Numbered from the stretch's first letter, positions 24,611 to 36,713 are shown. The stretch is DNA of 64,000 nt from Xiphydria camelus (GCA_963678675.1 OY783197.1:17057543-17121542); one strand, 5' to 3'. Program-made: numbers and translations. Notes: a model not told the origin generated them from the letters alone.

Positions 24611-24852
24611 AGCCATCGCAAAACGGCTCTGCTATCCTCCTTGTCTGATCTCTCGCCGTAAATACCGTCGAAAAATGTTCTTATGTTAAGTTACTCTATA
24701 GTAGTGAAGAAAGTTTCAAGTAGATTTGATAAATCTTAATAGGAGTACCTATGCCAAAGTATGATTCGTAACCTTACTTATTTGTGGCGGAATATTCAGT
24801 TATACGTATCTTAAAGAAGTGATTTGATTTTTATTTTGATAAGGTTTATTGT

Positions 24853-25230
24853 GGGGTAATATGCCTTATGATATTTGACTGCGGCATATTACCCCAAGCA
24901 GCGGTGTATTACCCATTTTTGCGTTTATTTGAGATACCTCGAACTTGTATTCGAAAAAACATAAGAGCTTTATATTTTTAATCTCATAAAATAATATAAT
25001 TCTTACGGAAATAGGATGTTGCCATATTACCCATGGGTACGGGTAATATGGCCATATCGTATCATTCGACATTTCTACTTGTAACATCTTTGTCAGTGGG
25101 AATATGGCAATGAGCATTTAACGTGAAATACCCATATATTTACGCTCTAAGATGCCACCTTCACATTGCGGCTGGAACGGTTGCTTGTTAGAATGTGAGC
25201 CTTTGAAATTTATGTTGCCATATTACCCCG
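24853..25230. mobile_element. Third-level element, GGGGTAATATG tips
   Basis: GGGGTAATATGCC at the left is inverted at the right as GCCATATTACCCC. Several internal copies of CATATTACCC and GGGTAATATGGCC are present (near 24886, 25022 and 25039). The boundaries are approximate. Confidence 0.6.
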
Positions 25231-26072
25231 GTTTACTATACTTGGCTGGCTCACAATGGAAAGTAAACATTTATTTTGATCCAAATAAATAACATATCGT
25301 GCGTATAAAGAGAGTATAGATTTAATCAAAACAAAATTCGAATGCTAATCAGGAAAGGAGTAAATATTTCATTAATTTAAATAAATGGTATCATCGGGTT
25401 GAAGTATCTTTTACGTAACTGAAATAAATTTGAAATTCATTTTTAATATATCTACAGTTTCGTTACCTCAAGCAGCCTGTTTTAACTAAACCAACTACAT
25501 TGAATCAAATAAAAGTCTAGTAGATTCATATTTAAATAAACGCTATACATTGGTGAAAGTCGGATTTAGTTGTTTTAAACTATGCATTTCTCTGGGTGCA
25601 CATTCTGGCACTGAGTGCTCAGATTTTGGCGTTATGTGATCAATTGTATGGCACTGGAGTGACAACTAGACTTTTTGCAAAATATTGCCATACAAAATAG
25701 TATTTTATTCCCTTTGTATTGCAAAAATTAATACAATATCGCATATTTTAAAATAATTCTGTATTTTTTGTAATACAGCCAACGGATATATGGAGAAAAA
25801 TAAGAAATTATTTTCCTCTATATGCACGTAAGCTGTATTGCAAAAAATATCAAATTATTTTAAAATATGCCACACATTGTACCAATCTTTGTCATATGAG
25901 AGGAGTGAAATGCTATTTTGCATGGTGATAATTTGCAAAAATTCGAGTTGTCACTTCAGTACCACACAGTCGATATGTATAACATAATGCCAGAATCTGG
26001 GTATTCAAAGTGTCAAAATCTGGACACTCTCTCGGTGCTCATCATTTCAAATCCATTTTTCTCCGTGTGCAT

Positions 26073-26335
26073 ATGATTAAAGAAAAGTTTATTTGAATAG
26101 GAACCTATACTAAAAAGTTTATTAGTCACAAATAGGAATTTCTTTCATATCGAGCAAAGATTTATTTGAATGCAATTTATTTTGCATTCAAACATTTAGT
26201 TTCTGTACATCGCAGAACGTTTATTTACTCCAAATTTCCGTTTGCTTCTCATAAATAAATTCTTTATTCGTCACGAATAAATGTCTACTATATAGGTTCG
26301 TATTCAAATAAACTTTTCTCTGAGTGTGTACAACC
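26073..26335. mobile_element. Foldback MITE, AAAGTTTATTTGAATA arms
   Basis: GAAAAGTTTATTTGAATAGG near 26093 is inverted as TATTCAAATAAACTTTTCTC near 26310, and the arms continue with GAACCTATA and its inverse. The right end, CTCTGAGTGTG, resembles the CAC-tipped families. The left tip is eroded. Confidence 0.65.
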
Positions 26336-26399
26336 CCATCCGCGTGTTCTCGATTATTCGTTCGAGTCCCGAAGGAATGGCTTGAGTGATGAAAAAATT

Positions 26400-27361
26400 G
26401 AGTCAATTCGAAAGAAAAAAAAACCGTTTTGACTTCGCAAAATGCTGCGACATTGCGAAAGGACGTGCAATTTTATAGGAATTTAATATCAAAGAGAAAA
26501 TGTCTTCCCTCTCATAAAATCAGATCTCGTTTTTCCTTTGAAATTCCATCGATAACTCCGGAATGTTCGAAATCAGCGCGAGAAGACATATCGAACAGGA
26601 TGGTCGAGAGTGTGATTTCAAAGATTTCAATTGTTGCGATAAATTAACAAAAAATCGCGAAATACAACGATCAATTTGAATAACACACTATAACGTAGAT
26701 CTGACTATTTATTTAAGAGAATAGTTATTTTTCCAAACTCACGCGGCAAAATAAACCGACTTCAGAACGATCGATTATCGTAGTTTTTATAAACGTCGTG
26801 ACAATCACACAAGTCTATCCGGGATCATTCGCGGCTAACGGGCGACGAAACGACAAAGGAAAACAAGACGCGCGTGGCACTTCCGAGCTCTCTTACGGGG
26901 GATTATACGCGAACCATTCACCGAAACGCTTGTACGCGCGCGCGGGGTCGGACAATAAAATCAGATCTCGCGGAGATGTTATTTTAAGTAATCCGGTAGA
27001 ACGCTACTAACCGGGAGCGGGAGCCGGGCTGCCCGGGGTCGTTGCAGGTTAGGCTGGGTCGTAAGGGGTGGGATGCCGAGGGTCCTCGAGGTAATCTTGC
27101 TACGTTCGCGGAGGGTTGCATTTTGATCCCCGGGGCCACCGCCGCGGCACGATCTCCGCGTGTTCATTGGTACGACTCGCGCGTTTGCTATAATTAGACG
27201 CGCCTAATTAACGGGCGGACGAACGTTGGCGCGTGCGCGTTCCTTCTCTTCGAATTATCTCTCTTTCTCTCTCTCCCGAAGCACGATAGACGCGTCCCTC
27301 TCGCACCCTCCTCGCGATCCGTTTTTCAACGACGCGATTTCACGAACGACACGTACACATA
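26400..27361. other. Intergenic stretch with one diverged dispersed repeat
   Basis: Apart from the diverged repeat at 26537-26645, nothing was recognised. The DNA becomes GC-rich after about 26820. Short open frames lack known motifs. Confidence 0.4.
26537..26645 (+). repeat. Diverged ~110-bp dispersed repeat, copy 1
   Basis: TCCTTTGAAATTCCATCGAT and GATGGTCGAGAGTGTGATTT align with the segments at 50403-50512 and 51052-51165 in the same order and spacing. Identity is patchy (I estimate about two thirds by eye). There are no inverted tips, and the nature of the repeat is unknown. Confidence 0.5.
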
Positions 27362-28640
27362 TTAGGAGGTTGCATCGAAAGCCGCTGTTCTCCTGTAGAT
27401 GGCTCTAACTACTTATGTCGTGCGCAACGACTAATACTTCATGTATCACTCTGAATTATGGACATTTCTCATTAAAATTCAGTCACTAAACTGCCATTTT
27501 TCATTAATATAAGTCTACCTATGTCTGTAACCTGAGAAAGTGGAACGCAATAAGTTGTTTTTTCGATGTGTACTTCCACACTACTCAGATTTAGAAAAAA
27601 GTGTTGCTGCAGCTCATCAATTACTCGTGCAAACGTATGCTGAATCTGCTCCATCAAAAACAGTACATATAGAAAGATTGGCTTCGTCGCTTCAAAAGTG
27701 GAAACTGTGATGTTCGCGACAAACAACTGCCAGGACAAACGAAGAAATTCAAAGACGAACAACTGCAAGCTCTAGTGGAGGAAAACCCTACTTAAACGCT
27801 CTCAGAATTGGCTCAACAGCTTGAAGTCGATACGAATCTACAATTTTACGACGTCAACATGCCATGGGAAAGATTCGAAAAGAAGGAAAATGACTGTCAC
27901 ACGAATCGACAGAAAATGCCATTGTTGATCGTCTGAACACCTCCATTTCTTTGCTTGCAAAGCATAAAAAGAAAAGTTCTTTATGGCGTATCATAACCAC
28001 TGATGAGAAATGGATCTATTTCGACAACCCAAAACGCAAAAAATCATGGGTTGATCCTGGCCAACCATCAACGTCGATACCAAAACGAAGCATCCACGGT
28101 CACAAAACATGCTTTCAATTTGGTAGGATATGTGGAAAGTGTCGTTTATTATGAGCTGTTGAAACCGAATGAAACAATTACCGCCGAGCGTTATCAATAA
28201 CAATTGGAGCGTTTAAATGATAATTTGATGCAAAAACGACCACGAATTGCATGAAATCGTCGAAAAGTGATTCTTCTTCACGACAACGCTCGATCTCATG
28301 TTGCTTGAGCCGTGAAAGAAACACTAATGGAGCTTGAATGGGAAGTTCTTCCGCACCCAGCGTGGCCCCCGGGTGATTATCATTTGTTTAGATCGATGCA
28401 ACACGACTTGGAAGATACACACTTCCATAATTACCAAGAAGTCAAAAATTGGGTTGCTGAGTGGATTAGTTCAAAAACTAGACAATTCTTCTCGTCGCGA
28501 AATTCAACTTCTGCCAGATAAGAGGAAACAAGTTATAGCTTCCGAAGGCAAAAACTTCGACCGAGGTATTCACACATTTTATTACGACATAATGTTTTTG
28601 AAACAAGAAGAAAACAGCGGCTTTCAATACAACCCCCTAA
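27362..28640 (+). mobile_element. Full-length mariner with decayed transposase
   Basis: The 1,279-bp element has 28-bp tips, TTAGGAGGTTGCATCGAAAG at the left and its inverse at the right (three mismatches), with TA on both sides (27360-27361 and 28641-28642). Translation in shifting frames gives mariner transposase: WNAISCFFDVYFH near 27545, TTDEKWIYFDNPKRKKSW (first Asp) near 27990, VILLHDNARSHVA (second Asp) near 28270 and GDYHLFRSMQHDLEDTHF near 28372. The region before the third Asp is shortened (AWPPGDY where the family usually has a longer SPDLAPSDY). Several stops and frameshifts show it is inactive. Length and ends are typical of the family. Confidence 0.93.
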
Positions 28641-28892
28641 TATAACGGACGGCGCGCTCGTCGCGCGCTTGCGGTTCCCACGACACTTGACGCGAGCCGC
28701 GCGCCGTTTCCACCCTTCGCGGCGCTGGTGGGCTGTTTTAAAATAACTTTAAAATATCGAACAAACAACGAACAGGCGCGTGCGAACGTATAGAAGGGAA
28801 ATTAAAAAATAAGCTTTTCGAGAGCCGCGCGTTGGGGAGGGGAGGCGGTTGCTCCGATCGTCGTTAAAATCGCCATTATTTGTCTTCCCTTG

Positions 28893-28943
<51 letters not shown>

Positions 28944-29830
28944 AGGCGTTGCACAGCGCCCGTTAAGAACAATCGTCCCCGGAACACGTACGTCATTTTC
29001 TAACGACAAATATTTAATCGGAGAGAGGAGGGAAACGCTGGGAATTTCGCGCCTATCGGAAGGCCGACGTTTCCTTGGTCCTCGTTGATTATTATATATT
29101 CGTCACGGTAGATTTCGGAGAGACAACGATCGTCCCGAAATTCAGCAGCGCGATCGAACTGCCAAAGGGAGGAGACCGTTCGAATGCGAGCGTGCGACGC
29201 GTCGCGAGAACGCGGCAGGGAGGGGGGAACGGTCGAAGGTGGACGCGCGTGGGTCGCGCCGATAAATATAACGTAACGAGTTCGGCGGAATAGCAGCTTC
29301 ATCCCGGAGGGATCAACGTGTCTTTGCCCCGACCCTCGCGCAGACTTTCCCGCCACCGAGACGCACGCATGGAAAAACTCGGATATAGGTGCGGAGAAGA
29401 GCCGGAGAAAGGGAGGAAGCGAGAGACGCGCGACGTATGGGAAACGATAGCACGACGAGCCGCCCGTGCGGTACAGCTTCGCTCCTCGCGCGCGCGCACC
29501 AAATCCCGATCCTTACATTTATTTTCGGAGTATATGGACTCTCGCTTCGCGGGTACTCTTCCAAATCTCTCAAAATACGTCTAAATCAACGAAAATCTCC
29601 GGGACGAAGGGACGCGCTACCCGTTTCGTTCGCGTGGCTGGCGCGATTTGTGTATGCGAGTTTGAGAAATTCGTACAGATATACTCACTTGCGTTCGAAA
29701 GTGCGAATTTCGGGGGTTCGCGATGTACTTGTAAAAGAAAATTGGACGGCGATGCGAAGAGAGCGGGAAAAATCGATAGTTCTAATCTCTTCTCGCGAGT
29801 TCTCCTTTCACCCCCTCATCATCATCTTCT
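28641..29830. other. GC-rich stretch with a CT microsatellite
   Basis: (TC)n runs from about 28896 to 28940. The rest is CpG-rich, with open frames that I do not recognise as genes. Confidence 0.5.
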
Positions 29831-29897
29831 TCATTATTATTATTATTGTTCTCGTTACTTTATTATTATTATTATTTATTATTATTATTATTATTTA

Positions 29898-29928
<31 letters not shown>

Positions 29929-30125
29929 GTGTTCTCGCTACTTCATTACTTTATTTCTTTATTGACATCAATTATCGTCATCATTATTACCATTCCCTTC
30001 ATCATCGTCTTCTTTATTATTATTATTGTTCTCGTTGCTTTATTATTACTGTTTATTGTTATTATTCTTTATTATTATTGTTGTTTTCGCTACTTTATTA
30101 TTATTATTTTCTTTATATTACTTTT
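29820..30125. repeat. (ATT)n-rich low-complexity tract
   Basis: Interrupted TTA/ATT trinucleotide repeats extend over about 300 bp, broken by short C-containing blocks such as TTCTCGTTACTT that themselves recur. The apparent 278-codon open frame crossing it is an artefact of the repeat. A (TTCC)n tract follows at about 30360-30405. Confidence 0.85.
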
Positions 30126-31700
30126 GTATCTCTCCTCATTAGCTCTTAGAGGGCTTGCCTTAAAGCTTAATAAATGCTTCTTCTTCTCCTCTCACACACT
30201 AGTTATCATTTTTACAACCCCGTGATAATCGCGCGCAACGTCAGCAATAAGGAAAGACCGATCGAGGCCCGCGCGCAGGGGCAGGAGGAAACCGAGCTCC
30301 ATACCTACTTCGACGAATGGTTATATCGGAGGGAGGAAAAGATCTTCCCTTTTTCCCTTTTTCCTTCCTTCTTTCCTTCCTTCCTTCTATTCTTCCTTCC
30401 TTTCGTTAACGTCGCCCCGTGGTGGAAGGTCGTAAAAAGTAAATTAAATAAGAATTAAATACAAATAAAACCGCTCGGCCAAGTAATTGGTTGGCTCGCC
30501 CGTCGGCCACGCAGGCATCCGAGGATCTCGCGCCGCTCGCCTCTCCGGCGCGACCCCTCGAGAGCCCTCGTCCTCCCTCCCCATCCCTTTGCCCCGCGGA
30601 TGCTCCCAATAACGGAACGGCGAATCAATCTACTCCGTTGGCCGTGCGGCGGCAAGTAATCCGCGTAGGTACCCGATATACCGGGCCGGGAATAGACGCA
30701 AGTACCGTGCGAGATTTCCTCCGTAGATACACGTTCCGACGGCGAGCGTCGTTCTTCCGGCGTGCTGTAGGAATTAATTCCATCGAGACGCGGTGAAAAA
30801 TTTCATTCGCGAATATCTATAAATATCGCACGGCTGTGGGGGGTGTCTTCCGAGTCCGCGCGAAAGAGCGACAACGTCCCCTCGACCGAACGGGGAGAGG
30901 CGAGGAGTCGGGACGAGACGTCGGTGCCCCGCGCAATCATGGTCGGATTAGGCGTATGTATAAGGATGGGCGGCCGACCGGGGTTAAACGGGGCAAGGAC
31001 GGGCGGTAGGGTAGGGGCGAGACATAAATGATATTCCATGAGGAGCATATGCGGGTGAGATAGGTCCGCAGGGGTGGCACGCAGGCAGCGGGGTGCTGGT
31101 TTATTACAAACAAGGATTACCGGGTAATGGGACATTCCGCCCCTTCGCCGAGCAGCGAACGTTGCGCACTGATTCACGCTCGGCGAGGGTTAGGACGCGC
31201 GCGCGAAGAGCGCTCCGCGCCTAGATCTCTCCCTCTCCCTCTCTCTCTCTCATCTACCCTCCGCGACTGTCTCGCTCTACTCTCGACTCCGCTTCCCGGC
31301 CGTATAGTTCTTCCCTCTCTCGATATAAGCGATAGCATCTCCGCGGGGCCAATTTGTCAACACGATCGGATAACGTCGCAACACTCGCGAGGCGCGCGCG
31401 CGCGCATGACACCCCGACGACGCCGACGCCTGCCGTTGCAGATAATTCAATCGGCCGAATAGGATAGAGACGACGGATTTGCCTGGACGGGCGTTGAGCG
31501 ATTTGCATCGCTGGAAATTTGACGTATCCGGGCCGCCGAGGGCGACGTCGCGCGCGCACGGTGATGCGCGCGCGATATCTACCGGATATCGTGCGTCGAC
31601 GCGAGACGGGGTGTCGAGAGCGAGTTTCGTATCGGACGATCGGCGGGAGGAGGGGAACGCGAGTATTCGTTTTCCAAGTGCAATCGACGACGAGGAGTCG
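30126..31700. other. GC-rich intergenic stretch upstream of the CFAP276 3' end
   Basis: CpG-rich DNA with short repeats ((TTCC)n near 30360-30405, (CT)n near 31227-31250). No gene was recognised. Open frames on both strands overlap and lack motifs. Confidence 0.4.
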
Positions 31701-31706
31701 CGTTCA

Positions 31707-31712
31707 TTTATT
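31707..31712 (-). terminator. Poly(A) signal of the CFAP276-like gene
   Basis: AATAAA on the minus strand lies about 70 nt past the stop codon at 31780, a normal distance for a short 3' UTR. Confidence 0.65.
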
Positions 31713-31779
31713 AACTCAAACGTTTGATCGCGATTCGTCGAATCAGGATCGCGTGTGCACAGACTCGACGCGCGACGAG

Positions 31780-33003
31780 TCAGATCCCAAAGAAGGTTCC
31801 GTCGATCTTGCGACTGTAGCCGGGATTGGTCCGATCCGTGTGAGGACCATCGATGCTCAGCTTGGAGCTGCTCGGATGCAGCCTCGGAATTCGTCGACCC
31901 CCGTCCTCGCCCTCGACGTTCTCGTCGTCCACTCTGGTCGTCGCGATGCTCTGTCCGTATTTTATGGGATGACCCAATTTGACGGGAAGCTTGGTGTAAA
32001 TCTGAAAGATCGAAAGGCACTTTGAGTTCGCGCGAGACGAGACTCTTGCGTTTTATGGAAAAGGAGAAATCTGATCAGCGTGACAAATATTTTGCCCTTT
32101 AAAATTTCACCGGCAGCCGCGATTATCGCGTCGAACCGACTCGCGCCTCGATCGATCGTCGCGAGAGATGGCAGCATCCGTCGATTGCGAGAAGCGATGC
32201 AGATTTCGCGCTTCGTGTCGTACAATCGGCAGCGAAACGCGACGACGCGACGTCGAACGCGGGGAACTTGGTAGAGGGAAGGGTTGAAGGGCGAGGAAAT
32301 TTTGCACGCTACTTTCTCCAGAATAAAAGGCCAGATACGTAAAATAGGCTTAAATTTCTGCTCCATGCGTGACTAGCGGTTGACACTTCGGTACGTACAC
32401 TGTAAAAATTATTGGAGGGAATTTTCCCGAAAATAGTCGGGAAGCTTATAACCCGAAAAAATCGGGAATTTTCCCCACCATTACGCAGAGAAAATTGCCA
32501 GATAAATTTGGAAAAATTCCTAGCAAATTAGGGAATTTTCCCAACTGCATTCACAGGGAAAATTTCCTGACGCATTCGGGAATATTCCTAGCGAGTTAAG
32601 GAATTTTTTCAACTACGTCATGTCCTACCTACATAAAAAGCACAATAAATAAGTTTCTTTTCGCATATTTATTGCCCTTCGTGCTTGTTTCTACTAACTA
32701 CCGTTATCTCATTATCATGTTTGTGGATCATCTTTGGGGGCTTATATTCGCTGAATAAAACTTTTTCTAGTTGGGTCGCGGGGAAGGGGGGGGGGGGGGT
32801 CGCGGAACTCTCTGAACGCGAAGCTGGCGTCTTTCTTGGTGAGCTACTGTAACATAAGACGTTGGCTTCGCTACAAAACGGGGGTTTAAGCTACATGTCT
32901 GGTGATTTTATCAGCCCGACTAGAAATTTTCGGCTGATCTCCTGCCCTGGTCCAGGTAAGGAATGCCTGACTAGCTCCTGACAAGGTATGTAACGCAAAT
33001 CAT

Positions 33004-33041
<38 letters not shown>

Positions 33042-34585
33042 ACCCGATCGGGTCCAGCCATATGATCTGGTTGACCCGATGAAATTTCTAGTCGGGAGTA
33101 TGCTTCAACAAATTCTCTCTCTAGGCATAACGTTAAAAAATTTTAATAATATAGGTAGTGAATGGAAGATTAAAATATAATTATAAAAATTAATATTTTT
33201 TACCATCACAAAATTGATCATATTGCGGAATTTTGTTCGATCAAGAGTAAACTGAGAATTCACAAATAGGACTCGGATATAGGAGTGGAGCAAAGCGATA
33301 ATGCTTAGGCGGTCACATGGCGAGCGCTGAGCCGCCGCGCTAAACGGAGCACGCTGTTGCCACATTGACGTTTAGTGATGCGCGCGAGTAGGACGAATTT
33401 AAGTGCGTCGTGGCAACACTGTATCTCGAGCGTTTGTCGGAGAACTACTCGCATTGGGCGGCTCGGCGCCGCTTTTCCGTTCGCTCGGACAATTATCATT
33501 TCTTTTTAGTTGCGCAAGTGTATTTTTTGAAAAATTATAGCCACCACATAAAATTACAGGGAATTGACGAGAAATTATAATTTTATCCTACAGGATAAAA
33601 TCCTAAAAGGTTTCAGTATTTGCAGAATTATTTACACTTTCAGTAATATTTCCGAATATTATGGTTCTCGCTCCAAGGGAGGATTTTTTTCGACATATCA
33701 GGGGAAATTCCCAAAAATATTTGGTGATTTCAGAATTTCCTACACTTTCGGTAATATTTCCGAGTAGTACAGTATTTTTTCCGAAAAGGTAGGGAATTTT
33801 ACCGAAATATCAGGAAAACGTGTTTTCCCGCATTAGTGTGGAAAAATTGCATGCAAAAAGTCCGGGAAATTTCCCAAAATTCTTTACAGTGTAGCCGCGG
33901 GTGCGATAAATCGCTCTCAAGCCGAAACGAGCGAGTCGGTGAAACGACGGATCAGCGAGAGCGAGTCTCCTTCGAACCTTGATCTGGTTGCGCAGAACTC
34001 GCCAGGTCTCCTTCCCGAGAGTTTCCGGTTGCATGGCAACGTACGTCTTTGGCACCAGAGTGTCGTCGTTGTGGACGTAGACGGACGATAACGATAAATC
34101 CAAGGAGTCGTGCGGTACCTGCGAAACAACGCGTCACTGAAAGTTTGACGCACGTACGGCGCGGGCAGCGGTGAGAAACAACGACCAACGTCGAATCGCG
34201 CGGGGCCGTCGTCCGATGACGCGCGTGGAATTTCGAGGCGGTAATCGTACATGATTCTCGATCAAATACGACATTCCCGCGTATCGCGACTCGGGCGTCT
34301 CCTCTCGTCTTTCGACGCGTACGTACGCACGATCGACGCGGGCTCCACGCGTCTCTCGCCGCTGTTTACCTGGGGCCTGACGAGGCGACGATCCTTTCGG
34401 ATGCTGTTCAAGGTGTGATGAGCGAAGAGCCGCTCGTGGGGTTGAAGATCGGCGTGCCACCTCCCGTCACGACCTGCGATTTCGACCGCTTCGCCCAGCA
34501 CCGGCCCACAGGGAATCCAGGATCCTTCCCGAGACAAGTCGGGGACGGGATAGGGGTTGCGCGCCAGCGTGACCAGCGTGGCCAT
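31780..34585 (-). CDS. CFAP276: CFAP276-like axonemal microtubule inner protein
   Basis: Three phase-0 exons on the minus strand, 34585-34370, 34118-33978 and 32001-31780, give 192 residues. The ATG at 34585 opens MATLVTLARNPYPVPDL. Junctions are CAG/GTAAAC at 34370, a clear CAG acceptor at 34118, AAG/GTTCGA at 33978 and TTTCAG at 32001. HHTLNSIRKDRR, VPHDSLDLSLSSVYVHND and ETWR resemble the vertebrate CFAP276 (C1orf194) core, and the tail NPGYSRKIDGTFFGI matches its conserved NGGYSRKKDGGFF-like end; the length fits the roughly 170-residue family. The family lies inside ciliary doublet microtubules, so sperm or sensory-cilium expression is likely. Intron 2 (1,976 bp) holds a transposon at 32398-33891, whose end offers an alternative in-frame donor at 33888. 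The donor at 33978 is the least certain point. Confidence 0.8.
32398..33891. mobile_element. TA-flanked non-autonomous element in CFAP276 intron 2
   Basis: Starts CACTGTAAAAATTATTGG and ends CCAAAATTCTTTACAGTG, with TA at 32396-32397 and 33892-33893. Both arms are filled with GGGAATTTTCC-like units in varied orientation, and the interior has no coding frame. Its tip resembles that of the 1.1-kb family at 18154, but the interiors differ. A second element is nested at 32915-33096. Confidence 0.85.
32915..33096. mobile_element. Nested MITE, CCCGACYAGAAATTT family
   Basis: CCCGACTAGAAATTT is inverted at the right as AAATTTCTAGTCGGG, flanked by AG on both sides. The interior holds a (TC)n tract at about 33009-33039 and the palindrome GGACCCGATCGGGTCC. 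The same tip occurs at 44406 and 45363. Confidence 0.75.
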
Positions 34586-35915
34586 GATCGTACCGCGTGA
34601 CCGAGTCCTTGAAAGCGAAGCTGTAGCTCGCGAATCGATTCGCGTTGAAGATGACACGCGGGAAAAAAGTTGGAGCGAGAATCGGACGAGAAAGAAAATC
34701 TATACACTCTCTCTGTAGGTACACAATTCTGCGGTGTGGAGCTGTATGGATCACACATTTTTAGTGTTAGATAACAATGGCATAAGACTGAATAACACCA
34801 GATGTGGTACACGTAGGTCCAAACCGGTGTGAAATGGTGTTAAAAATTAACACCACTTTTTTACCATGTATTGCCAAGATCCAAACCAAATGACACCGCT
34901 TACGTTTATTTCCTTGACTATTCGATAAAACGCTGGCGAGTTTCGAAATTATATCGAAACGTCTGTTACTCTGACCGCTGATGAGATGGCCGGTGTTTCT
35001 CAGACTGTTCGTTCTATTTGGTTCGAATCTTGACTGTCGGTATTACCGCTGAATTACAAGAAGCCATAGCGGGCCGGATGCTCCAACCGATATGCAACCC
35101 GTTGCACTGATGCGTATTGAACCGAATACGGGGTAGGTATAGGGTGATAGTACGGTACTGTTAAAAAAAACGAGATATCTGAAATCGATCACTCGACTAC
35201 CCCGTCTTTCGATTCGAGGATTTCGACGTTGATAAAATTTAGAACAAACGACGAAATAGCTCGGCAAACTTTTCCGAGTCCCCCAACTTTTCCACGAAGA
35301 AGATTCGCGGACGCGCGAGGAGCGCTGGCAATGACGACGAGTGCATCAGCGAGCGTCGAGAGTAGCGCACCGCGAAGCAGGAGGCAAACACCCTCGACGG
35401 CGGGGAGATAAAGAAGAAGGCGCTAGGTGCGTTGATAGCGCGCGGTGTCGCACGAAAATATTACGCAACGCGCGATCCTCTCTTCGCGTGGCACGTTTAT
35501 CGTGGGCCCGCGGCGGAGTAAGACAGAGGAGAGGGGGACTCTGATTTATGACTCGCGCTGTTTGTCCGCGACCTCGCGAGTCGTGTTTGTTTGCTCCGAA
35601 TTACACCCGACTCGGTCGCGTTTGCTCGTCCCTCGAACGACTCGATGACCGAGTGACTGACGTCTCTCGATCTGCCCAAAGCTCCGAACGTTCATTTAAA
35701 CGAAAAATGTTAGCTCTCTGAGAGACCATGGCCACTGTCGAGTTTATTGATCACCTATCTACGGAGAAATGTATTGCGAGCTGCGCGACTATTGGAAATA
35801 AAGTAACCAATAAACTCAATATTGCCATGATCACTTAAAATCGTAATTTTTCGTTCAAATCTTCGAGCGTTCGAAACTTCAAGCGCATGCTTTTTTCGAA
35901 AGATGCCTACGCCGT
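34586..35915. other. CFAP276 upstream region and intergenic DNA
   Basis: The first few hundred bases should contain the promoter and 5' UTR of the minus-strand CFAP276-like gene, but no core element was identified with confidence. A partial repeat of the GCAACGGGTTGC family lies at 34867-35140. The rest is GC-rich with no recognised gene. Confidence 0.35.
34867..35140. mobile_element. Partial copy of the ACGGGTTGCATATCGG foldback family
   Basis: Segments GCCAAGATCCAAACCAAATG, GGTTCGAATCTTGACTGTCG and CCGATATGCAACCCGTTGCA occur in the order seen in the complete copy at 62985-63328. The left tip is missing or replaced. Confidence 0.7.
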
Positions 35916-36374
35916 ACGACATTTTTTTGTAAAATTACTAAACGTGTCTACGAAGCTTTACGCATGTACAGCGTAGCAATATTACGAAACATCCTTACAG
36001 TAAATTTGCTACAGCGATGTAGTAATTTTACGAAATATTCGTGTAGTAAATTTACTACACTAGTGTGGGGTAAACATTACTGCATCAGTGGAGTAAATTT
36101 ACCGCACGAATGTTTCGTAAAATTGCTATATCGTATATACGTAAAGCTTCCTACACATGTCTAGTAACTTTACTAAACCAGTGTAGTAATTTTACCATGC
36201 GAATGCTTAGTAAATTATTACCATAATGTAGTGATTTTAATAACGAATTGGTATGCAGCGAAGTCTCGATGGCCAGAGAAAAAAGAGAATTCCGGTGATC
36301 TGCAATAAGCGCGTCGGACTAGGCCCCCCCAAAGGATGAACGTCTCATTGGAGAGATCACCGACGGTACGAGTA

Positions 36375-36713
36375 AAGCCGCGTTCCCCATATGCCAAATG
36401 GCAAAGCCAAGAGTAATGTGGACGTTTTTGTCGGCTCATGCCAGTTGGCAAAATAGTCCCAAATGGCATGCTAATCCGAACACGACGAGTGCCGGTCTAG
36501 ATTAAGGAAGCCATTTGGCTTTGCCATTTGGCTTTGCCATTTGGCTTTGCCAGTTGGCATAGTGGGGACACGGCTTAATGTGGACGTTTTTATCGGCTCA
36601 TGCCAGTTGGCAAAATAGTGCCAAATGGCATGCTAATCCGGACCCGACGAGTGTCGTTCTAGATTAAAGGAAGCCATTTGGCTTTGCCATTTGGCATAGT
36701 GGGGACGTGGCTT
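36375..36713. mobile_element. Nested element built of CCATTTGGCTTTG units
   Basis: The left tip AAGCCGCGTTCCCCATATGC is inverted at the right as GCATAGTGGGGACGTGGCTT. The interior is a roughly 170-bp unit present twice in tandem (each with ATGTGGACGTTTTTRTCGGC and GGCATGCTAATCCG), with extra short CCATTTGGCTTTG repeats between the units. Confidence 0.7.

Larger units (their letters stand above)
23046..25598. mobile_element. Nested element with CACCCAGRGAAA tips
   Basis: CACCCAGGGAAAG at the left is inverted at the right as TTTCTCTGGGTG, and CA flanks both ends. The 2.55-kb interior is AT-rich with no recognisable protein. It contains two further inverted-repeat elements (23665-24610 and 24853-25230). 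Confidence 0.75.
23003..26067. mobile_element. Foldback element (ATGGATTTGGAATGA family) with nested insertions
   Basis: The left tip CGCGGAGAAAAATGGATTTG and the right tip CAAATCCATTTTTCTCCGTG match, and TG flanks both (23001-23002 and 26068-26069). The true element is short: its left arm stops at 23045 and resumes at 25599 with CATTCTGGCACTGAGTGCTC, because another element (23046-25598) is inserted. It is related to the foldback at 5078-5635 through shared segments such as TTTGCAAAATATTGCCAT. Confidence 0.82.

Noticed and set aside
29389..30225. 278-codon plus-strand open frame, hydrophobic like a membrane protein
   Set aside because: It runs through an (ATT)n tract, so the Ile/Leu/Phe-rich translation is a repeat artefact.
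31277..32020. 247-codon minus-strand open frame
   Set aside because: It overlaps the CFAP276 last exon in a different frame. The frame 32001-31780 is the one with a strong acceptor and family similarity.
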